Notes: a model not told the origin generated them from the letters alone. DNA of 56,497 bases from an uncultured Peptoniphilus sp. (GCA_902489255.1 CABTZF010000009.1:1-56497); one strand, 5' to 3'; positions 16,961 through 25,940 are shown, counted from the first letter of the stretch. Numbers and translations: made by a program.

Positions 16961-18033
16961 AATATCCTTATATTGTTTGTGACTTAAACAAACTTAGAGA
17001 TAATTTGGCAGCGCTGAAGGAGCGTTGCCAAATTTATAATGTAGCAATAGCAGGAGTCATTAAAGGATTTAATGGAATTACTGAAATTGCAAAAGTTTAT
17101 GAGGATTATGTAGAATATTTGGCCTCTTCGAGGCTTGAACAATTAAGACAAATAAAAGAAGATGGACTTGAAACTCCCTTAATGGCGATTAGAATTTCAA
17201 TGCCTGATGAAGTTGAAGATCTTGTTGACTTATGCCAAATAAGCTTACAATCTGATCCAAGTGTGATTGAATTGATAAATGAAGCTGCTAAAAGGCAGGG
17301 GAAAATTCATAAAATTGTTCTTATGGCTGATCTTGGAGATTTAAGAGAAGGTTTTTGGAATAAAGACCACCTCTATGAAGAAGCTGAAAAGATAGAAAAT
17401 GAATATAAAAATTTATATTTAGCAGGAGTGGGAACAAATCTTGGATGTTACGGGTCAATAATGGCAACGCCGGAAAAACTGCAAGAGCTTGTAGATATTG
17501 CCCGTGAAGTAGAAAAAAGAATTGGCAGAAAACTTGATATTGTTTCAGGTGGTGCATCTTCATCACTTCTTACCTTATTCGATGGAAAATTTCCCAAGGG
17601 TATTAATCAATTGAGATTAGGAGAGTCCGTCCTAATGGGTTTGGGAACCTGGGGCTTAGATCTTGATTTTTTGCATGAAGATGTATTTGAACTTTGGACA
17701 CAAGTTGTGGAAGTTGAAATGAAGCCATCTTTTCCTGTGGGAGAAAGAAGCGTTGATGCCTTTGGAAATGTTGTTGAATATGAAGATATAGGCATTCACA
17801 AAAGAGCTTTGGTAGCTATTGGAAAACTTGACTATGGAAATGATCCTATGACTCTTAAACCCTTAGATAAAAATATTAGAGTTTTAGGAGCTTCTTCTGA
17901 TCATACAATTTTGGATGTTACAAAGGCAGGGTCAGAAATAGAAGTTGGAGATATTATTAAATTCACAGTGTCATACGGGAATTTAATATATTTGACCAAC
18001 ACAAATACTGTTAGAGTAATCACGAAAGAATAG
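16921..18033 (+). CDS. orr: Ornithine racemase (alanine racemase N-terminal fold)
   Basis: PLP-dependent racemase of the alanine/ornithine racemase family, 370 residues. The PLP lysine is K48 in AGVIKGFNG; the barrel continues through VLMADLGDLREGFW, GVGTNLGCYG, DIVSGGASSSL and NQLRLGESVLMG, then a C-terminal beta domain with ALVAIGKLDYG. The phrases GDLREG and NQLRLGE are typical of the clostridial ornithine racemase group that makes D-ornithine. The ATG lies within the last 40 bases of the NhaC gene, so they are coupled. Following an operon that makes L-ornithine, the natural reading is L- to D-ornithine. An amino-acid racemase of another specificity is the alternative. Confidence 0.82.
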   Translation: MADKTDRRNSSYLKYPYIVCDLNKLRDNLAALKERCQIYNVAIAGVIKGFNGITEIAKVYEDYVEYLASSRLEQLRQIKEDGLETPLMAIRISMPDEVEDLVDLCQISLQSDPSVIELINEAAKRQGKIHKIVLMADLGDLREGFWNKDHLYEEAEKIENEYKNLYLAGVGTNLGCYGSIMATPEKLQELVDIAREVEKRIGRKLDIVSGGASSSLLTLFDGKFPKGINQLRLGESVLMGLGTWGLDLDFLHEDVFELWTQVVEVEMKPSFPVGERSVDAFGNVVEYEDIGIHKRALVAIGKLDYGNDPMTLKPLDKNIRVLGASSDHTILDVTKAGSEIEVGDIIKFTVSYGNLIYLTNTNTVRVITKE

Positions 18034-18057
18034 CAAGGTATTTGACTAATTACAAAT

Positions 18058-18102
18058 AAAGTCCGGTAAGCAAATTATAGTTAATTATACTTACCGGACT
18101 TT
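18058..18102. terminator. Bidirectional terminator between orr and the CofE-like gene
   Basis: A perfect 13-bp inverted repeat (18058-18070 with 18090-18102, core AAAGTCCGGTAAG) with a 19-base AT-rich loop, placed between two convergent genes. The flanking T tracts are short on both strands. Confidence 0.8.
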
Positions 18103-18165
18103 ATTATATTGTTTCTTTATTTGTCTGTTATATTATTTTAATTTAGAAAAAAGATATAATTTTAA

Positions 18166-19353
18166 TTATTCGCTGGCATAGTTATCAAAATAACCTTGAA
18201 TTAATATAACCGGCGTACCCTTATCTCCGCTGCCGCTTGTAAGGTCACATAGAGATCCTAAAAGGTCGGTAATTTTTCTTGGTGTTGTTCCAAGAGTTTC
18301 GTCTGTACCCATAAGATTTGCATTTTTATGACTAATTTTTTCTTTCATAGCTTTTGTGGCTTCTTCTGTGTTCATATTTTTCAAGTCATTATCTGCTATA
18401 TATTTAATTTTTAACTCATTAGGCTGACCAACTAGACCCTTGGTGTGAGCCGGAGATACAACAGGATCTGCAAGCTCCCAAATTTTTCCGACAGGATCTT
18501 TAAAAGCACCGTCACCATAAATCATAACTTCAATATCCTTATGATAAATATTTTGTAATGATTTTTGCAGATTGTTAACAAATTCTTCACCGTTTCTTGG
18601 AAATAATTTTAATCTTGAATTAGAAGCATAATTTGATCCTAAAAGACCGAATTGTTCATTAAAACCGCTGCCATCAATTGACTCAGTCATAATATCATCA
18701 AGGGCAAGACATACCTTTGCACCGGCTTCTTTTAAAATTCTTTTTATATTAAAACGAGTATGAGTGGAACAAATTAAAACCTCATCAGTGTATTTTAAAA
18801 TAGTAACAGGATTGTTTGAAAAATGAATTTCACATTTATTATTTTTACAAATTTCTTTATAAAGACTTACATAATCAATGCCTGTAAATTGGTGCTTGAC
18901 CACAGGTCCAAAAATTCTTCTATAGTCACTTTCTTCTAATACATCAACATAAGGATTTATTTTTTTATCAATTAATAAGTTTGGATCCATAAGAGAGTTT
19001 CCTACTTCATCAGAAGGATAGGAGAAAAGAATGTGAATTTTCTTTCCGGTTTTTGCAACAGCTCTTAAAATTGTTGAAAATCTGTTACGGCTTAATATTG
19101 GAAATACTATACCTATTTCATCATCAAATTTTGAATTTAAGTCTTTAACAATTTGATCAATATCAACATAGTTATTTTGAGCCCTTGCAACTAATGATTC
19201 AGTAACAGCCACAACGTCTTTGTCACGAATTTGGATATTTTCCGCTTCTGTAGCTTTTTTTATAGAATCAGTTACAATTCCGACCAATTCATCACCACTT
19301 TTAACTATGGGTGTACGAATTCCTCTTACAACGGTACCAACATATCTTGTCAT
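18166..19353 (-). CDS. Coenzyme F420-0:L-glutamate ligase-like protein (CofE family), orphan
   Basis: 395 residues resembling the CofE/FbiB-N ligase family, which adds glutamate through a gamma-peptide link to F420-0. The N-terminus GTVVRGIRTPIVKSGDELVGIV...IQIRDKDVVAVTESLVARAQNN is characteristic, with IYGDGAFKDPVGKIWELADPVVSP and the C-terminal GTPRKITDLLG-like and SGDKGTPVILI stretches. It is longer than archaeal CofE (about 250) and has an inserted middle section. No other F420 gene is in the window, so the true substrate is probably a different acceptor. It stands alone, convergent with ornithine racemase, preceded by AGGAGGTTAGCAA before ATG. An amino-acid ligase role linked to its neighbours is speculation. 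Confidence 0.75.
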   Translation of the reverse strand: MTRYVGTVVRGIRTPIVKSGDELVGIVTDSIKKATEAENIQIRDKDVVAVTESLVARAQNNYVDIDQIVKDLNSKFDDEIGIVFPILSRNRFSTILRAVAKTGKKIHILFSYPSDEVGNSLMDPNLLIDKKINPYVDVLEESDYRRIFGPVVKHQFTGIDYVSLYKEICKNNKCEIHFSNNPVTILKYTDEVLICSTHTRFNIKRILKEAGAKVCLALDDIMTESIDGSGFNEQFGLLGSNYASNSRLKLFPRNGEEFVNNLQKSLQNIYHKDIEVMIYGDGAFKDPVGKIWELADPVVSPAHTKGLVGQPNELKIKYIADNDLKNMNTEEATKAMKEKISHKNANLMGTDETLGTTPRKITDLLGSLCDLTSGSGDKGTPVILIQGYFDNYASE

Positions 19354-19576
19354 TTGCTAACCTCCTAAAGGTATATGAAAAATTATATTTTTACTTCAAA
19401 ATTATACTCTATCTTAAATAAAAAGTAAAATAAAAGTTTAAAGTTTTATGCAAGTTCTTTACATTGCTATTAGAGTTTTATCCTTAATAATAAAATTCTT
19501 AAAAATTTTAAATTTATTATTTGTAGGAATTTATAAACCATCTCAATAGATATGCAAAAAATATTTAAGAAAACTC

Positions 19577-19611
19577 ATAAAAAAAATCCTTGAAAATTAT
19601 TTTCAAGGATT
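19577..19611 (-). terminator. Terminator of tRNA-Lys
   Basis: A perfect 12-bp stem (19585-19596 with 19600-19611), TTA-type loop and a run of T on the minus strand (A 19579-19586 on the plus strand). It begins three bases after the tRNA CCA end. Confidence 0.93.
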
Positions 19612-19614
19612 AAA

Positions 19615-19690
19615 TGGTGCACCTTCAGGGACTCGAACCCTGGGCCCACTGATTAAGAGTCAGTTGCTCTACCATCTGAGCTAAAGGTGC
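19615..19690 (-). tRNA. tRNA-Lys (anticodon CTT)
   Basis: 76 bases including an encoded CCA. Acceptor arms GCACCTT and AAGGTGC pair fully. The D arm reads AGCTCAGATGGTAGAGC, the anticodon stem-loop CTGACTCTTAATCAG gives CTT, and the T arm has GGTTCGAGTCC. Single gene with its own terminator. Confidence 0.97.
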
Positions 19691-19785
19691 ATAAGAAAAA
19701 TAAAATTTACTTTTAATCAGCAACAACAAATATTATAAATTATTTGTAAGGTTTTTGTCAAGTATTATTATAGGTCTTACATAAT

Positions 19786-20430
19786 TTAATTTTGAAAATC
19801 TTCAATTATTTCTTCCAAGTCTTTTATTAAAATTTTTGTTGAAATTGATGCGTTAATTTCATCATTAGTAAGCATATATTTACTGATTTGACAAATACGG
19901 TCGGCTAGTAAAAATATATTTTTATTATCTTGAAATATAAACTTATAAAATCTTATAATTCTCCTGTTTATTATTGTTTGCAATTCAATATAAATATCGG
20001 AATCAAAAAAATTTATTATAAGGTCTGTCCACTGATAAATTAAAGGCTCAATTTGTGATAAATCTTGAGAAGAAAGGGCATATTTTAACTTATCAATAAA
20101 AATAAAAAGTATATCTTTATCGGAATTTATACTGTTGGAAGCTTTACTTATTAACCAAGGTCCGACCCTTCTAATAAAGTCATAAAAGTCCTTAATTTCC
20201 TTATAAGATATTTTGCTGACCACATAAGAGTGCCTGGGTATATTGTAAACAAATCCTTCAAGACTAAGAATTTCTAAAGCGGCCCTTATTGGAGTTCTGC
20301 TAACCTTTAATTCTATTGAAATCTCAGATTCAATCAACCTTTCTCCCGGCAAAAGTTCACACTTTAGTATTTTATTTTTTAAATAATTGTAACAGGTCTT
20401 TGTTAGGTTATTTTTATCGCTAATATCCAT
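19786..20430 (-). CDS. GntR-family transcriptional regulator (FadR/FCD subfamily)
   Basis: 214 residues. The N-terminal winged helix-turn-helix is clear: LPGERLIESEISIELKVSRTPIRAALEILSLEGFV at about 26-60. It is followed by an all-helical C-terminal ligand domain of FCD type (KEIKDFYDFIRRVGPWLISKA...), although the usual metal-binding histidines of FCD are hard to see. These proteins repress or activate nearby metabolic genes in response to a small acid. It diverges from aspartokinase across a 127-base region holding promoters for both, so control of lysC, itself, or the neighbouring cofE-like gene is likely (inference). Confidence 0.88.
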   Translation of the reverse strand: MDISDKNNLTKTCYNYLKNKILKCELLPGERLIESEISIELKVSRTPIRAALEILSLEGFVYNIPRHSYVVSKISYKEIKDFYDFIRRVGPWLISKASNSINSDKDILFIFIDKLKYALSSQDLSQIEPLIYQWTDLIINFFDSDIYIELQTIINRRIIRFYKFIFQDNKNIFLLADRICQISKYMLTNDEINASISTKILIKDLEEIIEDFQN

Positions 20431-20446
20431 AATAGCCTCCTATATT

Positions 20447-20475
20447 ATTATAACAAATTTAAAAGATGTGAACAA
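20447..20475 (-). promoter_or_regulatory. Possible promoter of the GntR gene
   Basis: On the minus strand TTGTTC, a 17-bp spacer, then a perfect TATAAT ending at 20447. The AGGAGG ribosome binding site lies between it and the start. The -35 is weak. Confidence 0.5.
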
Positions 20476-20506
20476 TAAAGATGAGTTAAAACTCTGTGTA
20501 ATGCTA

Positions 20507-20535
20507 TTGACTTAAGGACATTAAATATTTACAAT
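20507..20535 (+). promoter_or_regulatory. Promoter of the aspartokinase gene
   Basis: TTGACT (20507-20512), 17-bp spacer, TACAAT (20530-20535). The predicted leader is about 16 bases, which leaves no room for a lysine riboswitch; control is more likely at the promoter by the divergent GntR protein. Confidence 0.75.
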
Positions 20536-20557
20536 AGTAAAGTAAAGGAGGAGAATG

Positions 20558-21880
20558 ATGAAAATAATCGTAGCTAAATTTGGCGGCTCATCTCTGGCTG
20601 ACTCAAATAAGTTTAAAATGGTAAAAGAAATTATAAAAGCAAATGAGGATAGACGCTTTATAGTTGCTTCAGCTCCCGGAAAGATAAGCTCTACAGACAG
20701 TAAAATTACAGACCTTTTATATTTGTGTTATGACTTGGCAAATAGCAAAATTAACTATGCAGAAATATTAGAATTAATCAATAATAAATATAAGGAAATT
20801 GTAAGTAATATAGGTATTGATTTTGATATTGACGCTCACTTAAAAGAGTTAGATGAACAATTACAAAGTGGAAAGTCCAGGGACTATATAGCAAGCCGCG
20901 GTGAATATTTGAATGCTAAAATTCTTGCCGTCTTTTTAGGTTTTGAATTTATTGATGCTAAGGATCTTATATTTTTTGATTCCAAGGGCAACTTTCTTGA
21001 AGATAAATCTTATGAAGAAATCCATAAGCTTAGGGAAAGCGGAAAAAAATATGTTATACCCGGGTTTTATGGAAGAGATTCAAGAGGAGAAATAAAAACA
21101 TTTACAAGGGGTGGCGGAGATTTAACAGGCTCAATTATTTCTGCAGGTTTAAAAAGCGATTTATATGAAAATTGGACAGATGTATCAGGCTTTATGACTT
21201 GCGATCCGAAGATTGTAAAAAATCCAAAACATATTGACGTAATTACCTATAGGGAACTTAGAGAGCTCTCATATGCAGGAGCAAGCATCCTCCATGAGGA
21301 AGCAATCCTTCCGGTATCCAAGGCAGGAATCCCCGTAGTTATAAAGAATACTTTTAAACCTGACGATAAAGGAACAATGATACTTCCAGATGGAACCGAA
21401 CATTTAGAAAATTCTTTAAAGGGAGTAACAGGTATAGCCGGAAGAAAAAATTTTACGGTAATTAATATAGAAAAGACAAAGATGAATAAAGATAAGGGTT
21501 TTCACAGAAAACTCATGTCAGTTTTGGAAGTCAATAATGTAATTATTGAACACATGCCATCAAGTATAGATTCCGTATCCTTAATAATTGCGGATAAGTA
21601 CTTAACAGGAGGCATGGATTCTCTTATATCTGAAATCAAAACTTTTCTAAGGCCCGATAAGATAAAAATAACAAAGGGGATTGCCCTAATTTCTGTGGTT
21701 GGTAGAGGAATGATTAATCACATCGGGGTTTCTGCAAACCTCTTTAATGCCCTTGCCGAGGAAAAAATAAATATTCAGATGATAATTCAAGGCTCATCAG
21801 AAATGAATATAATTGTAGGCATAGATGAAAAAGATTTTGAAAATGCAATAAGATCAATTTATCAGGCATTCTTAAATTAA
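20558..21880 (+). CDS. lysC: Aspartate kinase
   Basis: Phosphorylates aspartate, opening the lysine/threonine/methionine pathway. 440 residues: the amino-acid-kinase domain begins IIVAKFGGSSLAD and includes GRDSRGEIKTFTRGGGDLTGSIISAGL and SGFMTCDPKIV. Two C-terminal ACT regions follow (from GVTGIAGRKNFTVINIEKTKMN and from IALISVVGRGMINHIGVSANLF), so feedback control by lysine or threonine is expected. The second of two adjacent ATGs (20558) is chosen because GGAGG at 20548-20552 is five bases from it and two from the first. It supplies the thrBC branch at the start of the window. Monocistronic, divergent from the GntR gene. Confidence 0.93.
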   Translation: MKIIVAKFGGSSLADSNKFKMVKEIIKANEDRRFIVASAPGKISSTDSKITDLLYLCYDLANSKINYAEILELINNKYKEIVSNIGIDFDIDAHLKELDEQLQSGKSRDYIASRGEYLNAKILAVFLGFEFIDAKDLIFFDSKGNFLEDKSYEEIHKLRESGKKYVIPGFYGRDSRGEIKTFTRGGGDLTGSIISAGLKSDLYENWTDVSGFMTCDPKIVKNPKHIDVITYRELRELSYAGASILHEEAILPVSKAGIPVVIKNTFKPDDKGTMILPDGTEHLENSLKGVTGIAGRKNFTVINIEKTKMNKDKGFHRKLMSVLEVNNVIIEHMPSSIDSVSLIIADKYLTGGMDSLISEIKTFLRPDKIKITKGIALISVVGRGMINHIGVSANLFNALAEEKINIQMIIQGSSEMNIIVGIDEKDFENAIRSIYQAFLN

Positions 21881-22039
21881 GATATTAAACAATATGTAAA
21901 AACAATAAATTTTATTTTAATTTCAAAGTCAAAAAATTCGTATAAAATAATAGAAATAAAATATGGCAAAATAAAGGTTTTAACCTCCTTATAAAATTTA
22001 CAATAGGAAATTATTTGTTGATTTATCTGTACTATTTTA

Positions 22040-22068
22040 TTGACAATAGTTTTCCTGTGATATAAAAT
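22040..22068 (+). promoter_or_regulatory. Promoter of the TAXI-TRAP operon
   Basis: Perfect TTGACA (22040-22045), 17-bp spacer, TAAAAT (22063-22068). The -10 and the following bases match the argC promoter. A 6-bp hairpin (CATAAG at 22085-22090 with CTTATG at 22096-22101) lies in the leader before AAGGAGG. Confidence 0.82.
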
Positions 22069-22134
22069 ATTAGTAACAAATAGACATAAGTTTAGCTTAT
22101 GGTTATTTGAAAAAATTTTATAAGGAGGATTATT

Positions 22135-23202
22135 ATGACTAAAAAAAGGATAGTTACTTTAATTATGGCTTTAGTCATGGTAGCAGTTACATTCACAGCT
22201 TGCGGAAGTAAAAATAAAGCAGCTGACAATGGAGCTAAAGAAAACGCTACCGCTACAGAAAACGCAGCAGGAGCATCAAGTGATGCAACAATTAAAGCTG
22301 AAGGAACACAAGAAACAGAAGGTGGCTATATATCTATAGCAACGGGTAATACAGGAGGTACATATTATCCTCTTGGGGGAGCTCTTTCTACTATTTTAAA
22401 TGGTTCTAACTTAGGATATACAGCAACTGCTCAAGCAACTGGAGCTTCTGTTGAAAATCTGCAACTTATTGATAAGGGAGATGCAGAAATTGCACTAGTA
22501 CAAAATGATGTTGCTTATTATGCAGTTAACGGTACAGAAAATTTTCAAGGAAATAAACTTGACAAAATCAGAGGTTTATGTACCCTATATCCTGAAGTAG
22601 TTCAAATTATTGCTTCTAATGATTCAGGCATAGAAAAGATTGAAGACTTGAAGGGCAAAAAAGTTGCAGTTGGAGATCCGGGTTCCGGAACTGAAATAAA
22701 CGCAAAACAAATTTTAGCTCTACACGGTTTATCTTATGATGATTTAGGAAAGTGTGATCACTTATCATTCTCAGAAGCAACAGATCAAATTAAGAGTGGA
22801 CAAATTGATGCAGCATTTGTAGTTGCAGCTATTCCATCTTCATCAGTTACTGAACTTGCTACAACCTATGACGTACATTTAGTACCAATTGACGAAGCAA
22901 AAGCTAATGAATTAATGGAAAAATATCCATATTATGTTCATTTGAATGTAAATCCTACAGAATATAGAAATCAAAAAGATAATATTTCTGTAGTTGCAGT
23001 TCAATCAATGTTGGTAGTAAGTTCTGAAATGTCAGATGCTGATGCTTACAATATTTGTAAATTGTTATTCGATAATCTTGATGTAATGAAAGAATCACAC
23101 GCAAGAGGCGGAGACATTACACTTGATACAGCTTTAGACGGTATGAGTATTGAACTTCATCCGGGTGCTCAAAAATTCTTTGATGAATCAGCTAAAAAAT
23201 AA
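22135..23202 (+). CDS. TAXI-family TRAP substrate-binding lipoprotein
   Basis: 355 residues. Lipoprotein signal with Cys23 in TFTACGS, then an Ala/Asn/Lys/Glu-rich linker (about 25-60), then the TAXI domain: GGYISIATGNTGGTYYPLGGALSTIL and later LKGKKVAVGDPGSGTEINA. The TAXI group delivers small acids to fused 4TM/12TM TRAP permeases such as the one two genes downstream. Related proteins bind glutamate or other dicarboxylates; the ligand here is unknown. Strong promoter, AAGGAGG site and a codon choice of expressed genes suggest abundant product. Its TAA overlaps the next ATG by one base. Confidence 0.93.
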   Translation: MTKKRIVTLIMALVMVAVTFTACGSKNKAADNGAKENATATENAAGASSDATIKAEGTQETEGGYISIATGNTGGTYYPLGGALSTILNGSNLGYTATAQATGASVENLQLIDKGDAEIALVQNDVAYYAVNGTENFQGNKLDKIRGLCTLYPEVVQIIASNDSGIEKIEDLKGKKVAVGDPGSGTEINAKQILALHGLSYDDLGKCDHLSFSEATDQIKSGQIDAAFVVAAIPSSSVTELATTYDVHLVPIDEAKANELMEKYPYYVHLNVNPTEYRNQKDNISVVAVQSMLVVSSEMSDADAYNICKLLFDNLDVMKESHARGGDITLDTALDGMSIELHPGAQKFFDESAKK

Positions 23203-23732
23203 TGAAATTTAATAATAAGAAAATTGGAAGAAAGTATTTTCTTCCAATTCTCTTTATTCTAATAGCCTTTATAATTGTTCTGGCCTCAATAAGGATAAAT
23301 GTTTTATTTATAAGAGATAATTTTACCAAAGATTTAAAAAAGGTTGAATATATTAAGAAAGACAGTTTATTTGGAATTATTTATACCCATTCAGTTATGC
23401 TTACAGAAACAAGTGATTGGTATAAGGCTGAAGGTGATAAACTTATTCTCATGGAAGAGAGATATAATTCCCAGGGAGCAGGTTTACCGGTAAATTTAAT
23501 TTATAAATTTAAACATGAAAAGGGTGGAGATTTTGTTCTTTATGATATGAACGTTCCCTTTGACAGTTTCATTTATAGGACAGGGGCAGTAATAGCAAAT
23601 CATAGGCTTAAAATTGGTGATAAAATAGAATATTTTCTTGAATTTTCAGAGCCACGTGAGGCTTTAGAATTCACTACAAAAAAAATTACTATTTTAAATT
23701 ATTTATTAAGGAGGTGCCAAGTTGAGCGATAA
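23202..23732 (+). CDS. DUF1850 protein of a TAXI-TRAP operon
   Basis: 176 residues with one N-terminal membrane segment (about 13-32, YFLPILFILIAFIIVLASI) and an extracytoplasmic beta-rich part containing YTHSVMLTETSDWYKAEGDKLILMEERYNSQGAGLP. That pattern (HS...E.Y...GAG.P) is the DUF1850 signature. DUF1850 genes are commonly found next to TAXI-type TRAP genes, as here between binding protein and permease; the role is unknown, probably an accessory of the transporter. It overlaps the next start by 11 bases. Confidence 0.85.
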   Translation: MKFNNKKIGRKYFLPILFILIAFIIVLASIRINVLFIRDNFTKDLKKVEYIKKDSLFGIIYTHSVMLTETSDWYKAEGDKLILMEERYNSQGAGLPVNLIYKFKHEKGGDFVLYDMNVPFDSFIYRTGAVIANHRLKIGDKIEYFLEFSEPREALEFTTKKITILNYLLRRCQVER

Positions 23733-25857
23733 TAATAAAAAAGATACAGATAAAAAAATAGAAAATGATATTGATTTAAATTCTGTAAAAGAAGATAATA
23801 TTAACGAAAATAAAGAAAGTGAAAATCTTAATAGAAATGAAGAAGTAAATAATGAAATTACTCACAATGCAGATGTTGACTTAACAGATAGCAAGGCAGC
23901 TGCTAAGAATGTTGATGAATTATTAGAAAAATATGATTTAGATTCAAGTAAACTTCGTAAACTGTCAGGAAAAACCGCTCTTATTGTTACAATTGTAGCA
24001 ATTCTTATGTCTGCATTCCATCTATTTACAGCAGCAAGGGGAACCTTACTTGCTATGCAACAAAGATCGTTGCACTTGATTTTTGCTTTTTCTCTTGGTT
24101 TTGCCTTATATCCGGGTTTTAAGAAATCAAGCAAAAACAAGATAGATATACCTGACTGGATATTAATAATCTTGTCAATAGTTGTATGGGGTTATATATT
24201 CATGAATATAGAATACATAGCATTAAAGGGTGGAAAAATGAGTACCCTGGATGAAGTTTTCGGCGTTCTTGCAATTTTATTAACCTTAGAAGTAACAAGG
24301 AGAGTTGTAGGTCCAGAATTGCCAATAGTAACTATTGTATTCTTATTGTTTGCTTATTTTGGAAGACATATGCCGGGTATTTTAAACCATAGAGGATTTG
24401 GTGTAACAAGAATTGTTTCCCATATGTATATGACTACAGAAGGTATTATGGGTACGCCATTGGGTGTATCTTCAACATTTGTATTTATGTTTATATTGTT
24501 TGGATCATTCTTGGACAAAACAGGGGTTGGCCAATTTTTCATTGACTTTGCCTATGCACTTACCGGTTCAACCAGATCAGGTCCTGCCATGACATCAGTT
24601 GTATCATCAGGACTTATGGGTTCAATTTCAGGTTCATCAGTTGCAAACACAGTAACTACAGGTGCATTTACAATTCCCCTAATGAAAAAAGTCGGCTATG
24701 CTCCTTACTATGCAGGTGCAGTTGAAGCGACTTCATCAACAGGTGGTCAAATAATGCCGCCGGTTATGGGTGCAGCTGCATTTATAATGGCTGATTTTAC
24801 AGGATTTCAATATATTGAAATAGTAAAAGCGGCAGTAATTCCTGCTATACTTTATTATATAGCTGTTGGAACAATGGTTCATTTGGAAGCTTGTAAAATA
24901 GGATTAAAGGGTTTACCAAGGGAACAATTACCAAAGATATCTAATATTTTATTAAAACAAGGGTATTTATTATTCCCCTTAATTGCAATTGTTTATATGT
25001 TGGTTAAACAACAACCTCCAATGAATGCAGCTTTAGCAGGTATTATTGTAGGTGTAGTAGTTGCATTAACAGCTTCATTAATTAAGAAAGATCAATCATT
25101 CACTTATAAATCAATATTGCAAGCTATGGAATCCGGAGCTAAGGGTGCTTTGGGAGTTGCCTGTGCCTGTGCTTGTGCAGGTATGATTGTTGGTGTTGTT
25201 ACACTTACAGGATTTGGATTAAAAATTGCGGAAGTAATTGTAAAGATTGCCCAAGGAAGACTTATTCCAACATTAGTTTTAACAATGATTGCATCAATAA
25301 TTTTAGGTATGGGACTTCCAACAACTGCAAAATATATTGTACTTGCCACAATGGCTGTTCCGGCTATAACAAAACTTGGTGTAAATTTAATGTGTGCTCA
25401 CTTATTTATCCTATACTTTGGTGTAGTTGCTGACGTTACACCACCGGTTGCACTTGCAGCTTATGCAGGAGCAGGTATTGCAGGAGCAAATTCTATGAAG
25501 ACAGGATTCCAGGCATTTAAGTTGGCTATAGGGGCATTTATAATACCGTATATATTTTGTATAAATCCACATTTAGTGCTGATAGATAAGGTTGTAGGTA
25601 CTACAATATCCTGGTTACCAATAACTGCAGCTATTCCTAATATAATTACAGCACTTATAGGAACAATTTGTTTGGCGGCTTGTGTAGAAGGATACTTTTT
25701 TGGTAAATTAAGAGTATGGCAAAGAGTAATTTTAATAGTCGCCGCCTTAGGACTTCTTGATCCTAAAACTTTAACAGATGTTATAGGTTTAGCAGCCTTA
25801 GCATTAATCTATGTTAGCCAAAAGATTTTAAATAAAAAAAAGGTAGAAGTAAGTTAA
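23722..25857 (+). CDS. TRAP transporter permease, 4TM/12TM fusion protein
   Basis: 711 residues fusing the DctQ-like (4 helices) and DctM-like (12 helices) parts of a TRAP permease, the usual partner of TAXI binding proteins. The DctM half shows MTSVVSSGLMGSISGSSVANTVTTGAFTIPLMKK, STGGQIMPPVMGAAAFIMADF and ILGMGLPTTAKYIVLATM. The first 75 or so residues are a hydrophilic, Asn/Glu/Lys/Asp-rich cytoplasmic tail that is not part of the family core. The start is TTG at 23722 with AAGGAGGTG just upstream. Last gene of the operon. Confidence 0.93.
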   Translation: MSDNNKKDTDKKIENDIDLNSVKEDNINENKESENLNRNEEVNNEITHNADVDLTDSKAAAKNVDELLEKYDLDSSKLRKLSGKTALIVTIVAILMSAFHLFTAARGTLLAMQQRSLHLIFAFSLGFALYPGFKKSSKNKIDIPDWILIILSIVVWGYIFMNIEYIALKGGKMSTLDEVFGVLAILLTLEVTRRVVGPELPIVTIVFLLFAYFGRHMPGILNHRGFGVTRIVSHMYMTTEGIMGTPLGVSSTFVFMFILFGSFLDKTGVGQFFIDFAYALTGSTRSGPAMTSVVSSGLMGSISGSSVANTVTTGAFTIPLMKKVGYAPYYAGAVEATSSTGGQIMPPVMGAAAFIMADFTGFQYIEIVKAAVIPAILYYIAVGTMVHLEACKIGLKGLPREQLPKISNILLKQGYLLFPLIAIVYMLVKQQPPMNAALAGIIVGVVVALTASLIKKDQSFTYKSILQAMESGAKGALGVACACACAGMIVGVVTLTGFGLKIAEVIVKIAQGRLIPTLVLTMIASIILGMGLPTTAKYIVLATMAVPAITKLGVNLMCAHLFILYFGVVADVTPPVALAAYAGAGIAGANSMKTGFQAFKLAIGAFIIPYIFCINPHLVLIDKVVGTTISWLPITAAIPNIITALIGTICLAACVEGYFFGKLRVWQRVILIVAALGLLDPKTLTDVIGLAALALIYVSQKILNKKKVEVS

Positions 25858-25888
25858 AACAAATTTTTAAAACTAAAAATAAAAAATA

Positions 25889-25924
25889 GGAGTTGTAAGT
25901 AAATTTTTATTTGCAACTCTTTAA
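25889..25924 (+). terminator. Hairpin between the TAXI-TRAP operon and murI
   Basis: GAGTTGTAA near 25892 pairs with TTTGCAACTC ending 25919 (one mismatch), followed by TTTAAATTT. A modest terminator or attenuator directly before the murI ribosome binding site; murI may depend partly on read-through. Confidence 0.6.
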
Positions 25925-25940
25925 ATTTAAGGAGAAAATA

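Noticed and set aside
20431..20557. Lysine riboswitch before aspartokinase
   Set aside because: The promoter is only about 20 bases before the start codon, leaving no space for the aptamer.
21960..22000. Terminator after aspartokinase (AAGGTTTTAACCTCCTT)
   Set aside because: The stem is only about five base pairs and is not followed by a T run, so I did not list it as a terminator.
25173..25433. Cys-rich open frame overlapping the TAXI-TRAP permease gene on the same strand
   Set aside because: It is a frame-shifted reading of the clear permease gene, with no start signal of its own.
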